Below, piece by piece: positions 44,170-55,184 of a stretch of DNA of 64,000 bases. The position numbers and the translations under genes are program-made. Position 1 is the stretch's first letter. Every line of letters starts with the position of its first letter. This stretch comes from Phoenix dactylifera (lineage: Eukaryota > Streptophyta > Magnoliopsida > Arecales > Arecaceae), in assembly GCF_009389715.1 (NCBI RefSeq), contig NW_024067667.1, positions 3,184,501 through 3,248,500 of the forward strand. Direction: 5' to 3'. Under the pieces are notes generated by a model, which was given only the letters and a program-made list of their open reading frames with translations, was not told the origin of the DNA and did not search any database.

Positions 44170-45456
44170 TAGGGCTGCAAATGGGTTGGGTCGACCCGTG
44201 ACCCGACCCGACCCAACCCGCTTAAGACCCGACCCGACCCGCATTTTAGGACCCGCGGGGCCGGGTCGGGTCCTAAATTTGGACCCGTTCTATTTTTCGG
44301 GTCGGGTCGGGTCTGCCCAATTTCGACCCGCACCCCGACCCGACCCGACCCAATTTTTTGGACCATTTTTTTAAGACATGCAGCCCATTGGGCCGCAGGC
44401 CCGCAGTGCTACTGACTACTGTGCTCTGTGCTTTGCCCGCAGCCCGCAACGGATGATATATAAATCATCCGCTGGACCGCTTCACCTGTTGGACCCCTTC
44501 CTCCCTTTTTCTCTCCCGTGCGGCGCAGCGGCTGTGCCCTAGCCCTAGATCTCCCGTGCGGCGGAGGATCATCTGGAGGAGACGAGGACGTCGAGGAGTA
44601 GACCGCTTCCGTGCTCGGTGCCCTAGATCTCCCGTGCGGCTGTGCCCTAGATCTTGAGCTGCGGCGGAGGATCATTTGGAGAAGAGTAGCCCGCTTCCGT
44701 GCTCGGTGCCCTAGATCTTTCGACTTCCGACTCCCCATTCCGCGGATCTCCCTCTTCCCATTCTTCGGCGTCCCAAGGTATGTCCCTCCTCCAGTCCTCC
44801 GTATTTTTTTTAGCATAGGCCGGGAGATGGTTCCGGCGAAGGGGGCTTATCTTGTAACAGGGCAACGACGCCGGACTTGAGGGAGAGGGAGAGGGAGAGG
44901 TGGGGGTCGTCGGGGTCCTCGAGGATAGTCGGAAGATTTGGAGGAGGGGCGTGCCACACTTGGGGAGCATCATTTCGGCCTACTTGTTTTATTTTCTACC
45001 AATCTGTGAGATCTAACCTAGTTTGCACAATTTTTTTGAGATTTAATCATAGTTTTCAAGATTTTATATGCACGACATTCTCTCTGCTAAAGTCTTCCTT
45101 GATCTGGTTTTGAACAGTGCTGTGGTTTTTGTTTTTTTTTGCATAACTTGTGATATTCTGCAAGAGGTTTTGAACAGTGCTGTGGTCTTCCTCGATCTAC
45201 TTTCTCTGCTTGGGTCTTGACTGGAGGATCCATATAGTAGGGATTTCTATAGACCCGACCCGGATCCGATCCAGACCCGACCAGATCCGGACCCGACCCG
45301 ACCCTAATGACCCATCGGGGTAGGTATGGACCCGACCCGACCCGATCCGTTTTTCAACCGGGTCGGGTCTGGGTCCAAAATTAGGACCCGAACATGCAAC
45401 CGGGTCGGATCGGGGTCACCTAGGACCCGACCCAACCCGACCCATTTGCAGCCCTA
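44170..45456. mobile_element. hAT-type non-autonomous element, 1,287 bp, TSD AGCATAAA
   Basis: Terminal inverted repeats are TAGGGCTGCAAATGGGT and its complement. The 8-bp duplication AGCATAAA (44162-44169 and 45457-45464) fits the hAT superfamily. Both ends carry dense GGGTCGGGTC/GACCCGACCC subterminal repeats. The interior is GC-rich with repeated CCCTAGATCTCCCGTGCGGC units near 44545-44660 and has no recognisable transposase. Block 3 has the intact empty target near 59600. Confidence 0.88.
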
Positions 45457-46300
45457 AGCATAAATACTGAAAAACCAGGGTGTTAACCAAAGGAGGGATC
45501 ATACATAAAACCAGAAATGGTGACATATCATTCAAGAACTAATTAAAGATTTTCTCTTCTCCCATTCCCGATCGGTTGAATGCAATGATGCTGCGAACCT
45601 GATGCAAACCTTTGTTAATAATTTAGAAGATTCAGAAATCATCAGAAGCGGACGTTTATTAGAGACAAGGATATCTTGACCCTCTCCCATACATATGCGA
45701 AGTCATCTCTATGCTGGCACCTAACCGGACATATTCATTTATTGCTCATGTGAGATGGCTTTGGATCATCCTTCTGCACATAGTTAATGTCCTCCATCAC
45801 ACAGTTAGTACCTACATGCAATTGGTTTCTTTTTACATTTCATTTCATATGAGCCCAGAAATAGAAATTCAGCTAAGTTTATGACAGTAACTATTTTACA
45901 ATAACGAGAACATATAAAGAAGTGTCAAGTGCATTAATATATGTCCTTAAATCATAATAAATGATTGTAAACGCAAGCGGCAAACTTTTGCCAGAGGTGG
46001 GTAGAGGGAGGTAGGTGGCCGCTTGATGGTTGACTGAACTGGGGATCGAGATGGGCGTTGGGACGTTGGCCAAGGTCTGGTGGTTGGCTGAGATCAAAAG
46101 ATGGCTAGAGGGCCGTTGATCAAGTGAGGTTAGGGATTTTTTTTTTTTTTGGGTAGGGAAGGGCGATTTGAGATTTTGAAGTGAGAAGGAATGAGATGGG
46201 AACCAGATGTTAAAGCAGCGTCAAGTAAACAACAATCAAGCAGGGCTTCCTGGTACAACTGGGTCCATAAAAAGACCGGTACTTGAATTACTCAATCAAA

Positions 46301-46378
46301 AACAGAGCCTGCACCTACGTGGAAGAAGCCTCTACCCTCGTCTCTCTCATCTCTACTCCTTCCACCAGGAGACCCGCG
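46301..46378 (+). promoter_or_regulatory. Conserved leader with ACGTG core, SDR copy 1
   Basis: AGAGCCTGCACCTACGTGG, ending at 46322, lies about 57 bases before the ATG. It is kept almost unchanged before copy 2 (near 56058-56078) and copy 3 (near 60313-60333). TACGTGG contains the ACGT core bound by plant bZIP factors, but the site could equally be transcribed 5'UTR. Confidence 0.35.
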
Positions 46379-47304
46379 ATGGGAAGCGCCGGCGTCCTCT
46401 CTTCAGTCGCAAGAAGGTAAAGGCATCGCGCAACTTGACCAATGCTTGTTCTTAAAATCATCATAGAAACCTATCATGCATTAAGCTGAGCTTTTATATA
46501 TGGAATGCTCGCAGGCTCGAAGGCAAGGTGGCACTCATCACCGGCGGCGCAAGTGGCATCGGCAAAGCCACCGCCAAACTCTTTGCCCGCTACGGTGCCC
46601 GGGTGGTGATTGCCGACGTCCAAGATGACAAGGGCCATGAGCTCTGCCGCGACCTCGGCCCCAACGTCGTCTCCTACGTCCACTGCGATGTCACCGACGA
46701 ATCTCATGTCCGAGAGGCGGTCGACTCCACCATGTCACGCCATGGAAAGCTCGACATCATGTTCAACAACGCCGGCATCATCGGCTCGCCAGGCATGCAG
46801 ATCCTGGAGACCGACAAGGCCAACTTCGAGAAGGTGGTGGGGGTCAACTTGGTGGGTTGCTACCTGGGGACGAAGCAAGCGGCACGGGTGATGATCCCTG
46901 CACGCCAGGGCAGCATCGTCATGACCGCGAGCGTCGCGGGGGTGATAGGGGCCCTAACGCCGCATGCATACACTTGCTCGAAGCACGCCGTGGTGGGCCT
47001 GATGAGGGGCGCAGCGGTGGAGCTCGGGCAGTTCGGGATCCGTGTGAACTGCGTGTCGCCTTATCTGGTTGCCACGCCGCTGGCGTCCAAGGCGTTTTCT
47101 AGGGACGAGGAGAAGCTGGAGGAGTTCGCGGAAGAGCACGCCGTTCTCAAAGGGAAGACGCTCAAGGCGGAAGACGTGGCGGAGGCGGTGGCGTATCTCG
47201 GGAGCGATGAGGCCGGGTACGTGAGCGGGCTCAACCTTCCGGTGGATGGGGCCTTCACAAAGACCAATACGGCACTTGGGTTGCACTTGTACTCGGATCT
47301 GTGA
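46379..47304 (+). CDS. Short-chain dehydrogenase/reductase (SDR110C-like), copy 1, intact
   Basis: Two exons, 46379-46416 and 46515-47304, with a 98-bp GT-AG intron that splits an Arg codon; the product has 275 aa, usual for this family. From the N-terminus it shows the NAD(P)-binding TGGASGIG (TGxxxGxG) motif, an acidic residue after the second strand (VVIADV, favouring NAD), DVTDE, NNAG, the catalytic Ser in SIVMTAS, YTCSK (catalytic YxxxK), and the C-terminal DEAGYVSGLNLPVDG segment. Relatives include zerumbone synthase, xanthoxin dehydrogenase and momilactone A synthase-like enzymes, which oxidise small alcohols in specialised metabolism. The substrate cannot be told from sequence. It is the only copy of three with an unbroken full-length frame. 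Confidence 0.9.
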
Positions 47305-47591
47305 TGATCCAGGTCTGCTTGCTTTCCTGGGGTTGCTACTTGCCTGGCTACATGGATGGCGATCTTTGGCTCAATAAGGTCATCCGCTAGTCTGCTCTGT
47401 TTTGAGTCCAGTATGTTTGCTCCGTAGAGTGCGATCATCTAAATAATGTTGGATTTTAAAGATACCATGCAGAAGATTAAAACACAAAAAAACCATAGAT
47501 CAACCCATAAAGATTGAAGCACATCTAATTACAAGCATTGAGCAGCTATTGATAATCGCTACAGCAATACCTGTGGAAGAAGAAAAATATA

Positions 47592-48058
47592 GGGCTCGTT
47601 TGGTTCGCGGGAAGCATTTTCCTTCCTAGGAATATGATTCCTGGGAAACAAATTCCTAGGAAGAGGATGCCTAGGAAAGTACTTTTGGCATGTTTGGTTG
47701 ACCATGGGAAAGTGACAAATTTCCAAGATGCTTATGTTTGGTTGGCCATCCACTTTCCTAGGAAAGTTATATATAATTCCTATTATGCCCTTAATAAAAA
47801 TTAGGTTTTTAATGCCTCTTTAATGCTTCTTTAATGCTGAAGGGACTTTTTGGGAAAAAGTAAAAATGGAGTGATTCCCGCCTCATGGGAAAGTTCTCAT
47901 GGGAAAGACTTTCCCATGAAATGTGGGAATCACATTCCCATGGGAATACAACTTTCCCTTCTCTCTCCTTTGAAAACTCCAACCAAACAAGAGGCATCTC
48001 ATTACTTTTCCGTTGACCACACTTTCCCCCCTTCTTTTCCCGCGAACCAAACGAGCCC
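47592..48058. mobile_element. Harbinger/Tourist-like MITE, 467 bp, TSD ATA
   Basis: Perfect terminal inverted repeats of about 22 bp (GGGCTCGTTTGGTTCGCGGG at the left end) with a 3-bp duplication ATA (47589-47591 and 48059-48061). The interior contains CTTTCCCATGGGAA-type self-complementary motifs. Block 2 has the empty site near 56769, which proves the boundaries. Confidence 0.9.
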
Positions 48059-48735
48059 ATAAAGATAGGATAGATTTTCCTCTCCATCTACTCCTTTATG
48101 CCTTTCTCCTCAATGGGATAGGTGTCCCTAAGGAAGATAGAGAACTTGATGCCCTAGAGTTTCTCTAGGGCAAATATATATGAGAGTAGGTTGGAGATTT
48201 AGCCCAATTAGTAATGTTAATGGGTCTACCCATTACAGAGCTCATTAACCAAATCAAGTTAAAATCAGTCCATAATCAATGGAAGCTCAGCTTTATGAGA
48301 AATTCCAGCATTCTCTCAATTGGTGGATATTGATGAAGACTTAAATTTTTTAAAAAATATATATTTATTATATATATATATGTAGTTTGAAAATGACTCT
48401 CGGGCTAAGTTTCTCCCGTGTAGCCACATATAAAGATGTCTTGAATGAACAACATCTTAAGTCAAAAAATCCGATTCAACAAAACAACAAACATCCAATC
48501 ATAGTTGTCCTTTTATCATTTATTGATACAACACCCTTCTACGGTTACAAATGTTAGTAATCATATTGATGCAGGACAACTGCGGGAAGGAGAAGGAAGA
48601 GGGAAGAAGAGGAGAGGGAGGAAGAAGAACCAGACTTCTCACCTAGCTCCCTCTATTGCTTCACACCAGGGCTTCAGAAAGAAAAAGGCCTAATTTTCAT
48701 TCATCATTCATCAAATCCTAAACATGAGTATGGAC

Positions 48736-49093
48736 TTAGAGCTGATCACGGGCCTTCTGGCCCGTCCAGCCCGACCCGAAATTTTTCGGGCTTGGGCATT
48801 AAAAAAAGGCCCATGAGTCGGCCTGGGCAAGAAAAGCGGCCCAACCAAAAAAATCGGGTCGGGCCTGGTCGGGCCATTCTGACCTATTTTCAGATTCCAA
48901 ACAAAGAAAAAATCGAGCCTGTCGGGTCGAGCCTATCGGGTCGGGCCGGGTTAGACGGGCCTAGAAGCAGATTTATAAAATCGGATCGGGCCTGGATAAA
49001 AATTTAAGCCCGACAGTCGGGCCAGGTCGGGCCTGGGCATAGCCATCGGGCCTAATTTCTGCTGTAGAGCCCGGCCCGAGCTCGGCCCGGCCC
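48736..49093. mobile_element. GC-rich insertion in the Gypsy 3' LTR
   Basis: The 5' LTR reads continuously across this point (near 53112), whereas the 3' LTR has about 350 extra bases full of CGGGCCTGG, GGGTCGGGCC and CCCGGCCCGA motifs. It resembles the subterminal repeats of hAT-type elements, but clean terminal repeats and a duplication are not obvious, so the class is unsure. Confidence 0.55.
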
Positions 49094-49510
49094 GATATAT
49101 ATAGGGTCACAAAATAACAAATAAACAATCCCAAAAAAGCCCTAAAATGACAATATGCAAATAAACCCAAATGACAATATGCAAATAAACCCAATCAACG
49201 TAAAATTAACCCAACTAAAATAAATTAATCCAAAATAAAATCAAACTGGCTACTAAGACCCACTGAACTGGCTGGATCGTGTGGCGATCGGTTGACCTGG
49301 CACTGGTGTCCGCACCAACTCTTTCCAGGTGGAAAGAAGTCGACCTCGACGAAAGCGGCTCGGTAAAGCCCCGGTAATACTCCAACATGTCCGGGTCAAT
49401 TGGTGGTATTTCCTCGTGATGGATCCAAGTGTAACCGGACTTTGGTCGTCCACGCCAACGAATCAAAATGTGTTGGATGCCTCCATCACTGTCAAAAACT
49501 ATTTGTGTGG

Positions 49511-51065
49511 CTAAAATATAATCAATATACTTTCTTTGTGCTTGATGGAGGAAGATGGCATGGAATCAATAATAGGATAAACATCGGGCGCAGGAGAGTG
49601 TGCAGCAAAAGAGTCAACAGGGATTGCAACCAAATCTTTAATATTAAGAGTAAAGCTATGACCAAAATCAAATGGAAAGTCAATGGCATAGGCATCAATG
49701 CCATCCTTGTGCAACATCCCGAATGATCCAATACTAAGAGATTGCAATTTCTTAAGACGGATCATTACGTAACCCCAAATTTGAAATTCTTTAGCATGAA
49801 AATTAGCTTGCATCTTATATTGAGCAGTACATGCATGAATGCCTTTATGGATTTTCTGATGCAATTTATGAATGTGCTGTGCAAATGCATGCAGCTCAGA
49901 AATTCTAACATCAGTTTCGATGGGTTGTGCGAGGGCATATCTAACTACACGCAAGGTGGACTGGTCAGACTTGCTATCTGATTGTGCAAGCGAGCTAAGT
50001 GTAGTGTGGGTGCATCCTAATGTTTCAGGGTTGTCATCACACTCTTCCTCAATATTCTGAATTTCATCGAAGTTTGGTTCATAGATTTGCACCTCTAAGT
50101 CATCTGTGTCGCCTCCCAACTCTTGCTGAGCAATAACGAAAGATTTGTTAGCACATTAGGAGGCAACATGACTAAAATCTTGGCATTTGTAACACCGAAT
50201 TTTGAAATGTGGTTTGGAAAGCTCACCAAGAATTCCCTTGTCGTTAGTGTCTCGGCTTGGGACATGGACAGTAGGAGGGGGCCTAGGAGTAGTGGACCCG
50301 ACAGAAGGTTTGGGCCCTGAGGAATTAGGGCTCGTGGAAGTGCTCCATGTATTAGGGCGCCTTACAAATATGGACTTAGTGTTCCATCGGTTAAGGAGGT
50401 CATCCTGGTAGTTACGGGGTAGGTATTTTTCTTTAAGTCTCTCTTTCATTTCTACCCAATCAATAATTACATATTGATATCTTCTAGCTAACAGTTGTTC
50501 CGTGTTTTGCCAGAAAAGCTTAGCTCGACCAATAAACTTTATTCTGGCAAATCGGACCTTCTTGTTATCAAACAAATTATACCACTCAAAGAAATGGTCC
50601 ATTTCGTGTAACCAGTCTGAGAAGACTTTCGGGTCAAGACGACCATCAAAAGTGGGGGTTTCAACCCTAATGCCTCTCATTACATCTTCATTAGGGTCAC
50701 GAGGTTCTCTGAGCTCGACATTATATCGGTAACCTCTATCAATATTAGAAAAGGGACCAGGTCCTCTAGGATGAGGGTAGGCATGATGATGATCTGGAAC
50801 AGACCTATTATCAAAATTGCCATGCCGAACAGAGCCTTGTTGTTCTAGGATTTGTTCTAGGGTTTCATCCCCTTCAAGATCCGGTAAATGGAAAGCACTA
50901 GCATCCTTGGAGTCAATAACCCTCTGAAGTGAAGCCTTAATTGAATCAAGTCGGGCATTATTAGCTTAGACTTGAATATTAGTGTCTTGGATAACTTTTA
51001 ATAGAGCTTCGATTTTGGAATCTATGTCTAATTGAGACTCAGAATAAGATGCGACACGACCACTA
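49511..51065 (-). pseudogene. Gypsy gag fused to integrase C-terminus
   Basis: On the minus strand, gag reads through NARLDSIKASLQRVIDSKDA and VETPTFDGRLDPKVFSDWLH to a zinc knuckle, CYKCQDFSHVAS. There a TAA (about 50153) falls where a Gln codon is expected before the last Cys. A second TAA interrupts gag near 50967. In the same frame the sequence then passes directly into RISELHAFAQHIHKLHQKIH, GYVMIRLKKLQSLSIGSFGM and DFGHSFTLNIKDLV, the C-terminal domain of a Gypsy integrase. A deletion has therefore joined gag to the end of pol. A chromodomain-like tail (IRWRGRPKSGYTWIHHEEIP) lies out of frame at about 49350-49466. No active protein is expected. Confidence 0.8.
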
Positions 51066-51099
51066 CATAGATGCATAAAATGAATGAAGATATGTATGA

Positions 51100-52915
51100 T
51101 CGTACCGACTATAGAGGTTCCTAAGTAGACCTAATGCATGAAAGTAAGTTGAAATTACAAAGTATATGCTCAATATAATCGGAAGCTAACTCTAGCAATA
51201 GAAATTGGCTTTGAATTACGTAATAAATTCAGGTATTAGTTGCAGTCAAATAGTACTAGTTTTCAGTATGTTGCAGAGCTGCACAGAGCCTCAAAGAACT
51301 GCCAAAGATTAAGTAGCCCTATGATTAATGACAAAGATAGGCCACTACTAGGGTTTTGGTGTTGTTTGGAGTAGGTGTTGTGAAATTTTCAAGGAGTAAT
51401 ATCAATAAAGCACTTAAGAGTTAATTGATACTAAATTTAGACAAACAAATAGAATTTTCAGTAAAAGAAGAAACTTGACCTAGGTTGGGGTGACGATCAA
51501 CCTATGGTAAGTCGGCTCGTCAGATGGCACGAATCTGATCGAATCATAGCAACTGGTGTGGTCTGATTGGCCTGTGAACAAAAGAGGAGGAGGAGATGTT
51601 CTGGGTCATTGCAAAAGGGCTTGCTAGACCTGATGCCTGATGGAGGGGTCTGTTGGGCCTTTGATGTGAAGAAGGGGTGGAGAGGTGATGGATCGGGCCT
51701 GTACAGGGGAGGGTGAGCTTCTGAGAGCTAGATGGAGCGGAGGGAATGAAGAAGACAAGGGGGGGAAAACGGCGGAGGGGAAGAAGAACGAGGGCGGCAG
51801 AATGGCGGTGGTGCTCGGCCCGGTGGTGGACTTCGGTGGTGACGGCTCGGACGAGGGCTCGGCGGAAAGAAGAAGAGGTTCGGGCGAAGGGAGGTGAGGG
51901 CTTGCGGCGGGGAGGCACTGAGGCGGTGGAACTCAGGCGGTGGAGATGATGACGGCCATGGCTCGAGGAAGACGAAGAGGTAGCGGAGAAGGGAGGTGGC
52001 CGCAGTACTGCAGTCGGCCGCGGGGAAGGAGATGCTCGGCGACGGCAAAGGCGATGTGGCGGCAGGGCGGCGTGGAGCAGCGGCGCTTGGGTGGCGACGG
52101 CGGACTAGAGCGGAGGCGATGATGGTAAAATCGGTGGCAGCGACGACGTTCATGAAGGGTGGGCGACGCGGCGGAAGAAGAAGCGGCGGCCGATCGGGAA
52201 GATGAACAGAGGTAAGGGTTTTCCTTTTTTTTCGCGTGCCAGGCACGTGCTACATTTTTTTTGCGTGCATGGCACGTGCTACTTTTTTTTTTGGATCCGG
52301 ACTACCGGATTAACGAGTTTTGTGACTTATCCGTTAATCTTTTCTTCAACATCCCGATGGGTTCGAGAGGACAGGTCGATCCCTGCGGCGGTGGCTGCGG
52401 GCAGGGGTGGAGGTCGCAGCGGCGGCTTCGGGGCTTGCGGCAACAGTCGGCGGCCGACCACGAAGTTTCACGGCATCGATCTCCTCTACGAACCCGACGC
52501 AGGCGGCCGGTAGTGGATGCAAAAAGTTCGGGGGCACGTGGCGACGCCCTTGGCAGCGGCCCTTGCAGCGGCGTCAAAGTCCTCAGACGAGGGGAATGGA
52601 GAGGAGGTGATTCGGAACTATGAGAGAGGAAGGAGAAAAGGAGCATAGAAGAAAAGGTTGTTTTCTCCCCCCTTTTTTTTGTGTTTTCCCGTAAAACCTG
52701 ATGAGAGGGGTGAGTGGTGTGAGTCGGCTGAGAGGGGGAGGGATCGGGAGTTGCAAGCAAACGAAGGAAGCTGGGTGTGTGGTGAATCGATGAAGGTCCC
52801 CCTTTTCTGTTTTTTTTTTCCGTGTGAGACCCGAGAGAGAGAGAGGAGAGGAGAACAGAAACTGGATCAAGGCTTTAACAGCAGGGGCAAAGTCGGTCTG
52901 TTCTGATACCAAAGC
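51100..52915 (-). other. Gypsy 5' leader (GC-rich, no real gene)
   Basis: This is the untranslated stretch between the 5' LTR and gag. Bases 51550-52620 are very GC-rich and produce Pro/Ser/Arg-rich open frames on both strands with no domain. Two tandem copies of a unit with a CGTGCCAGGCACGTGCTAC-like palindrome lie at about 52230-52285. Confidence 0.6.
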
Positions 52916-53510
52916 TGATGCAGGACAACTGCAGGAAGGAGAGATAGGAGGAAAGAAGAGGAGGGGGAAGAAGAAGAAGAGAAGAAGAGGAGAGGAAGGA
53001 AGAAGAACCAAGCTTCTCACCTGGCTCTTACCATAACTTCACACCAGGGCTTCAAAAGAAAGAGGACTAATTTTCATTCATCATTCATCAAATCCTAAAC
53101 ATGAGCATGGACCCATATATATAGGGTCACAAAATAACAATTAAACCCCTACGAATAAAACAATCCCAAAAATGCCCTAAAATGATAATATGCAAATAAA
53201 CCAAAATGACAATATGCAAATAAACCCAATCAACATAAAATAAATCCAACTAAAATAAATTAATCCAAAATAAAATTAGATTGGCTGAATCGGCTGAGAT
53301 CCATTAAGCTGGTTAGATCCTGTGGCGACCGGCTGACCTGGCACTGGTGTCCACACCACATATCGATATGGATTTCAGTGATGTAATGCATGTAGTGTGA
53401 ACTTAATTAGATAAACTTATGGCATCTTTGATTGCTATATCCATTACTAAATTCCAATGGCTCTAGAGGAAAAGCTCCCTCAATCAAAATGCATACTGAC
53501 CCCATTGTCA

Positions 53511-55107
53511 CCATCTTATCTTCCATGATTTGAATTAAAGAATCTTCCACAATCCAAATCTAATAAAATAATAGAAATGCCAGAAAAAAAATATTCAAAC
53601 CGATTGCGTAGGGATGACACTACCGGGACGTATAATAATGCATAGTTTATAAAGTAATCCAACTTTCGTAGTGCATAGTTGCTTTGAAATGGAATAATTT
53701 ATGTGGGAAACAAAACAACCTCATTAAAATCAGCCAAATGCATGTGAATCGCATAATAGAATATTCAGGACATCTTAAAATTGTCATGGTTGTTCCCAAC
53801 GATCATTTGACGAAAGTAGACAAACAAAGCATATTCTTGGCTTAAGAAAATTCATGGGAGGAGAAGTAAACATTTTAGAAATGGCGGCGAAGGAAGTCGA
53901 TGAAGAAGGGGGAGCTCGGCAGATCGAGAGGTAGTACGTCGGTGCAAGAGAGGCAGTGGAGCAGGGAGAACTCGTCGACAATAGAGAGGCGGCAGAGCAG
54001 GGGGGAATTCGTCGACGCTAGAGAGGTAGTGAAAGTAGACAGAGCTTGCGGTGTGGTCATCAATAAGAAGAAGGGGCTCGGTCGGGCTAGGGATTTAAGA
54101 TATTATCAGATCCCGACGATGTTTATTAGCATCGTGGTATTTTTGGCTTCCGATGATACTTTAAAGCATCATAACATAACAATGCTTTGCAAAAAGCTTC
54201 AGAAAAACCCCAATTCCGACACTACTAAAAAACATCGGCATATTTTGGCATGCTTCGTTAATTAACGACGTTTGCATCTAGCATGGGGCAAATTAATGTC
54301 GACAAATTAATATTATTTTTTTTTTGTTAGCATGATTTTGTTAGAGTACTTTTAGGGATCACATAACAACTTGTGTCTGTGAGTAATATTTTTTTTAGCA
54401 TAATCCTATACTAACCTATATTATTTTTTTTTATATGCAGTCTATTTACTAGTATATATAACTCTTAAGATATACCGAATGTGATGGAATAGATAAATAA
54501 AATTAATTTTCTCTTGTTTTTCTATTCTTTTACAAATATCTTAATATAATATTAGAGCCACTGATCGCCTAATCTGTTGTCGTTATCTCTTTCATCTTTG
54601 TTGTGGTCATCATTGCCATATCTAGAATCTTTGAAAACCTCTATTGTTGTTTTATAGATCTTTATTTTCTGGTGAATTAACGCCCAAAGATTCTCTGTTT
54701 TTTGATGGATTTGTAAATCCTCTGTTTTCTTGTAGATCCTCTATTTACTAGTGAATCGACATTCGAAGATCCTATATTTCTTATTAGATCTGCATATTTT
54801 ATATTTTTTGTAGATTATTATTCGAAGATCATTAATTTTCAAATGGATCCGCAGCTTTTCTCCACCACTTTTTTTTTCAACTTGAGATCTTCAATCATAT
54901 CTCTTCACCGTCGCTCGAACTATTTCTCTCTATCTCCAGTTTTATTTGCTTCCTTCGGCTCATTTACCACTTAGTTTGGAATCTCTTGCTCCTCTTTTAT
55001 GATGCCTCTATCTACAAACATCGACTTTTGATTGCATTTTCCCTGAATGCTCTCCTCACTGCAGCTGCCATTTTTTATGTGCCTCCCTGCTGTCACATCA
55101 TTAGGTT
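53511..55107. repeat. Repeat block copy 2 (uninterrupted)
   Basis: Aligns with 30037-30502 plus 32818-33940. It has the intact target of solo LTR 1 (CGCTAGAGAGG near 54016), the CACTA-like subterminal stretch near 54120-54290, and the Copia LTR from 54325 with a decayed primer-binding site at about 54547-54560. No intact gene. Short GAGA-coded open frames are by-products of the minisatellite. Confidence 0.8.
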
Positions 55108-55184
55108 TTCGATAAAAGAAAAAAAAAAAAAGTAAGAAGGAGGACAAATGGGTCCATGAAAAGATTGGTAGTTAAATTCCTCAA

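Larger units (their letters stand above)
43761..48330 (+). repeat. SDR-locus duplication block 1
   Basis: Bases 43761-44169 and 45457-46000 align with 59197-60290 of block 3. Bases 46290-47590 and 48059-48330 align with block 2 (56040-57149), and the first part also with block 3 (60300-61575). The alignment covers 5' flank, gene and 3' flank, so a whole locus was duplicated. Block 1 is interrupted by a hAT element and a Harbinger MITE that the paralogues lack. Confidence 0.85.
48567..53358 (-). mobile_element. Ty3/Gypsy LTR retrotransposon, internally deleted, TSD CATAT
   Basis: LTRs are 52916-53358 (5' LTR on the minus strand, 443 bp) and 48567-49317 (3' LTR, enlarged by an insertion). On the minus strand each runs from TGGTG(T/C)GGACACCAG to GTTGTCCTGCATCA. 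The element is flanked by a perfect 5-bp duplication CATAT at 48562-48566 and 53359-53363. The sequence TGGTATCAGAACAGACC directly inside the 5' LTR is a primer-binding site of initiator-Met type. Between the LTRs are a long leader, a gag gene and only the C-terminal part of integrase, so protease, RT, RNase H and the integrase core are missing. Confidence 0.9.

Noticed and set aside
51728-52246. 172-codon Pro/Ser-rich frame in the Gypsy leader
   Set aside because: Low-complexity GC-rich leader; no motif, and the opposite strand is equally open.
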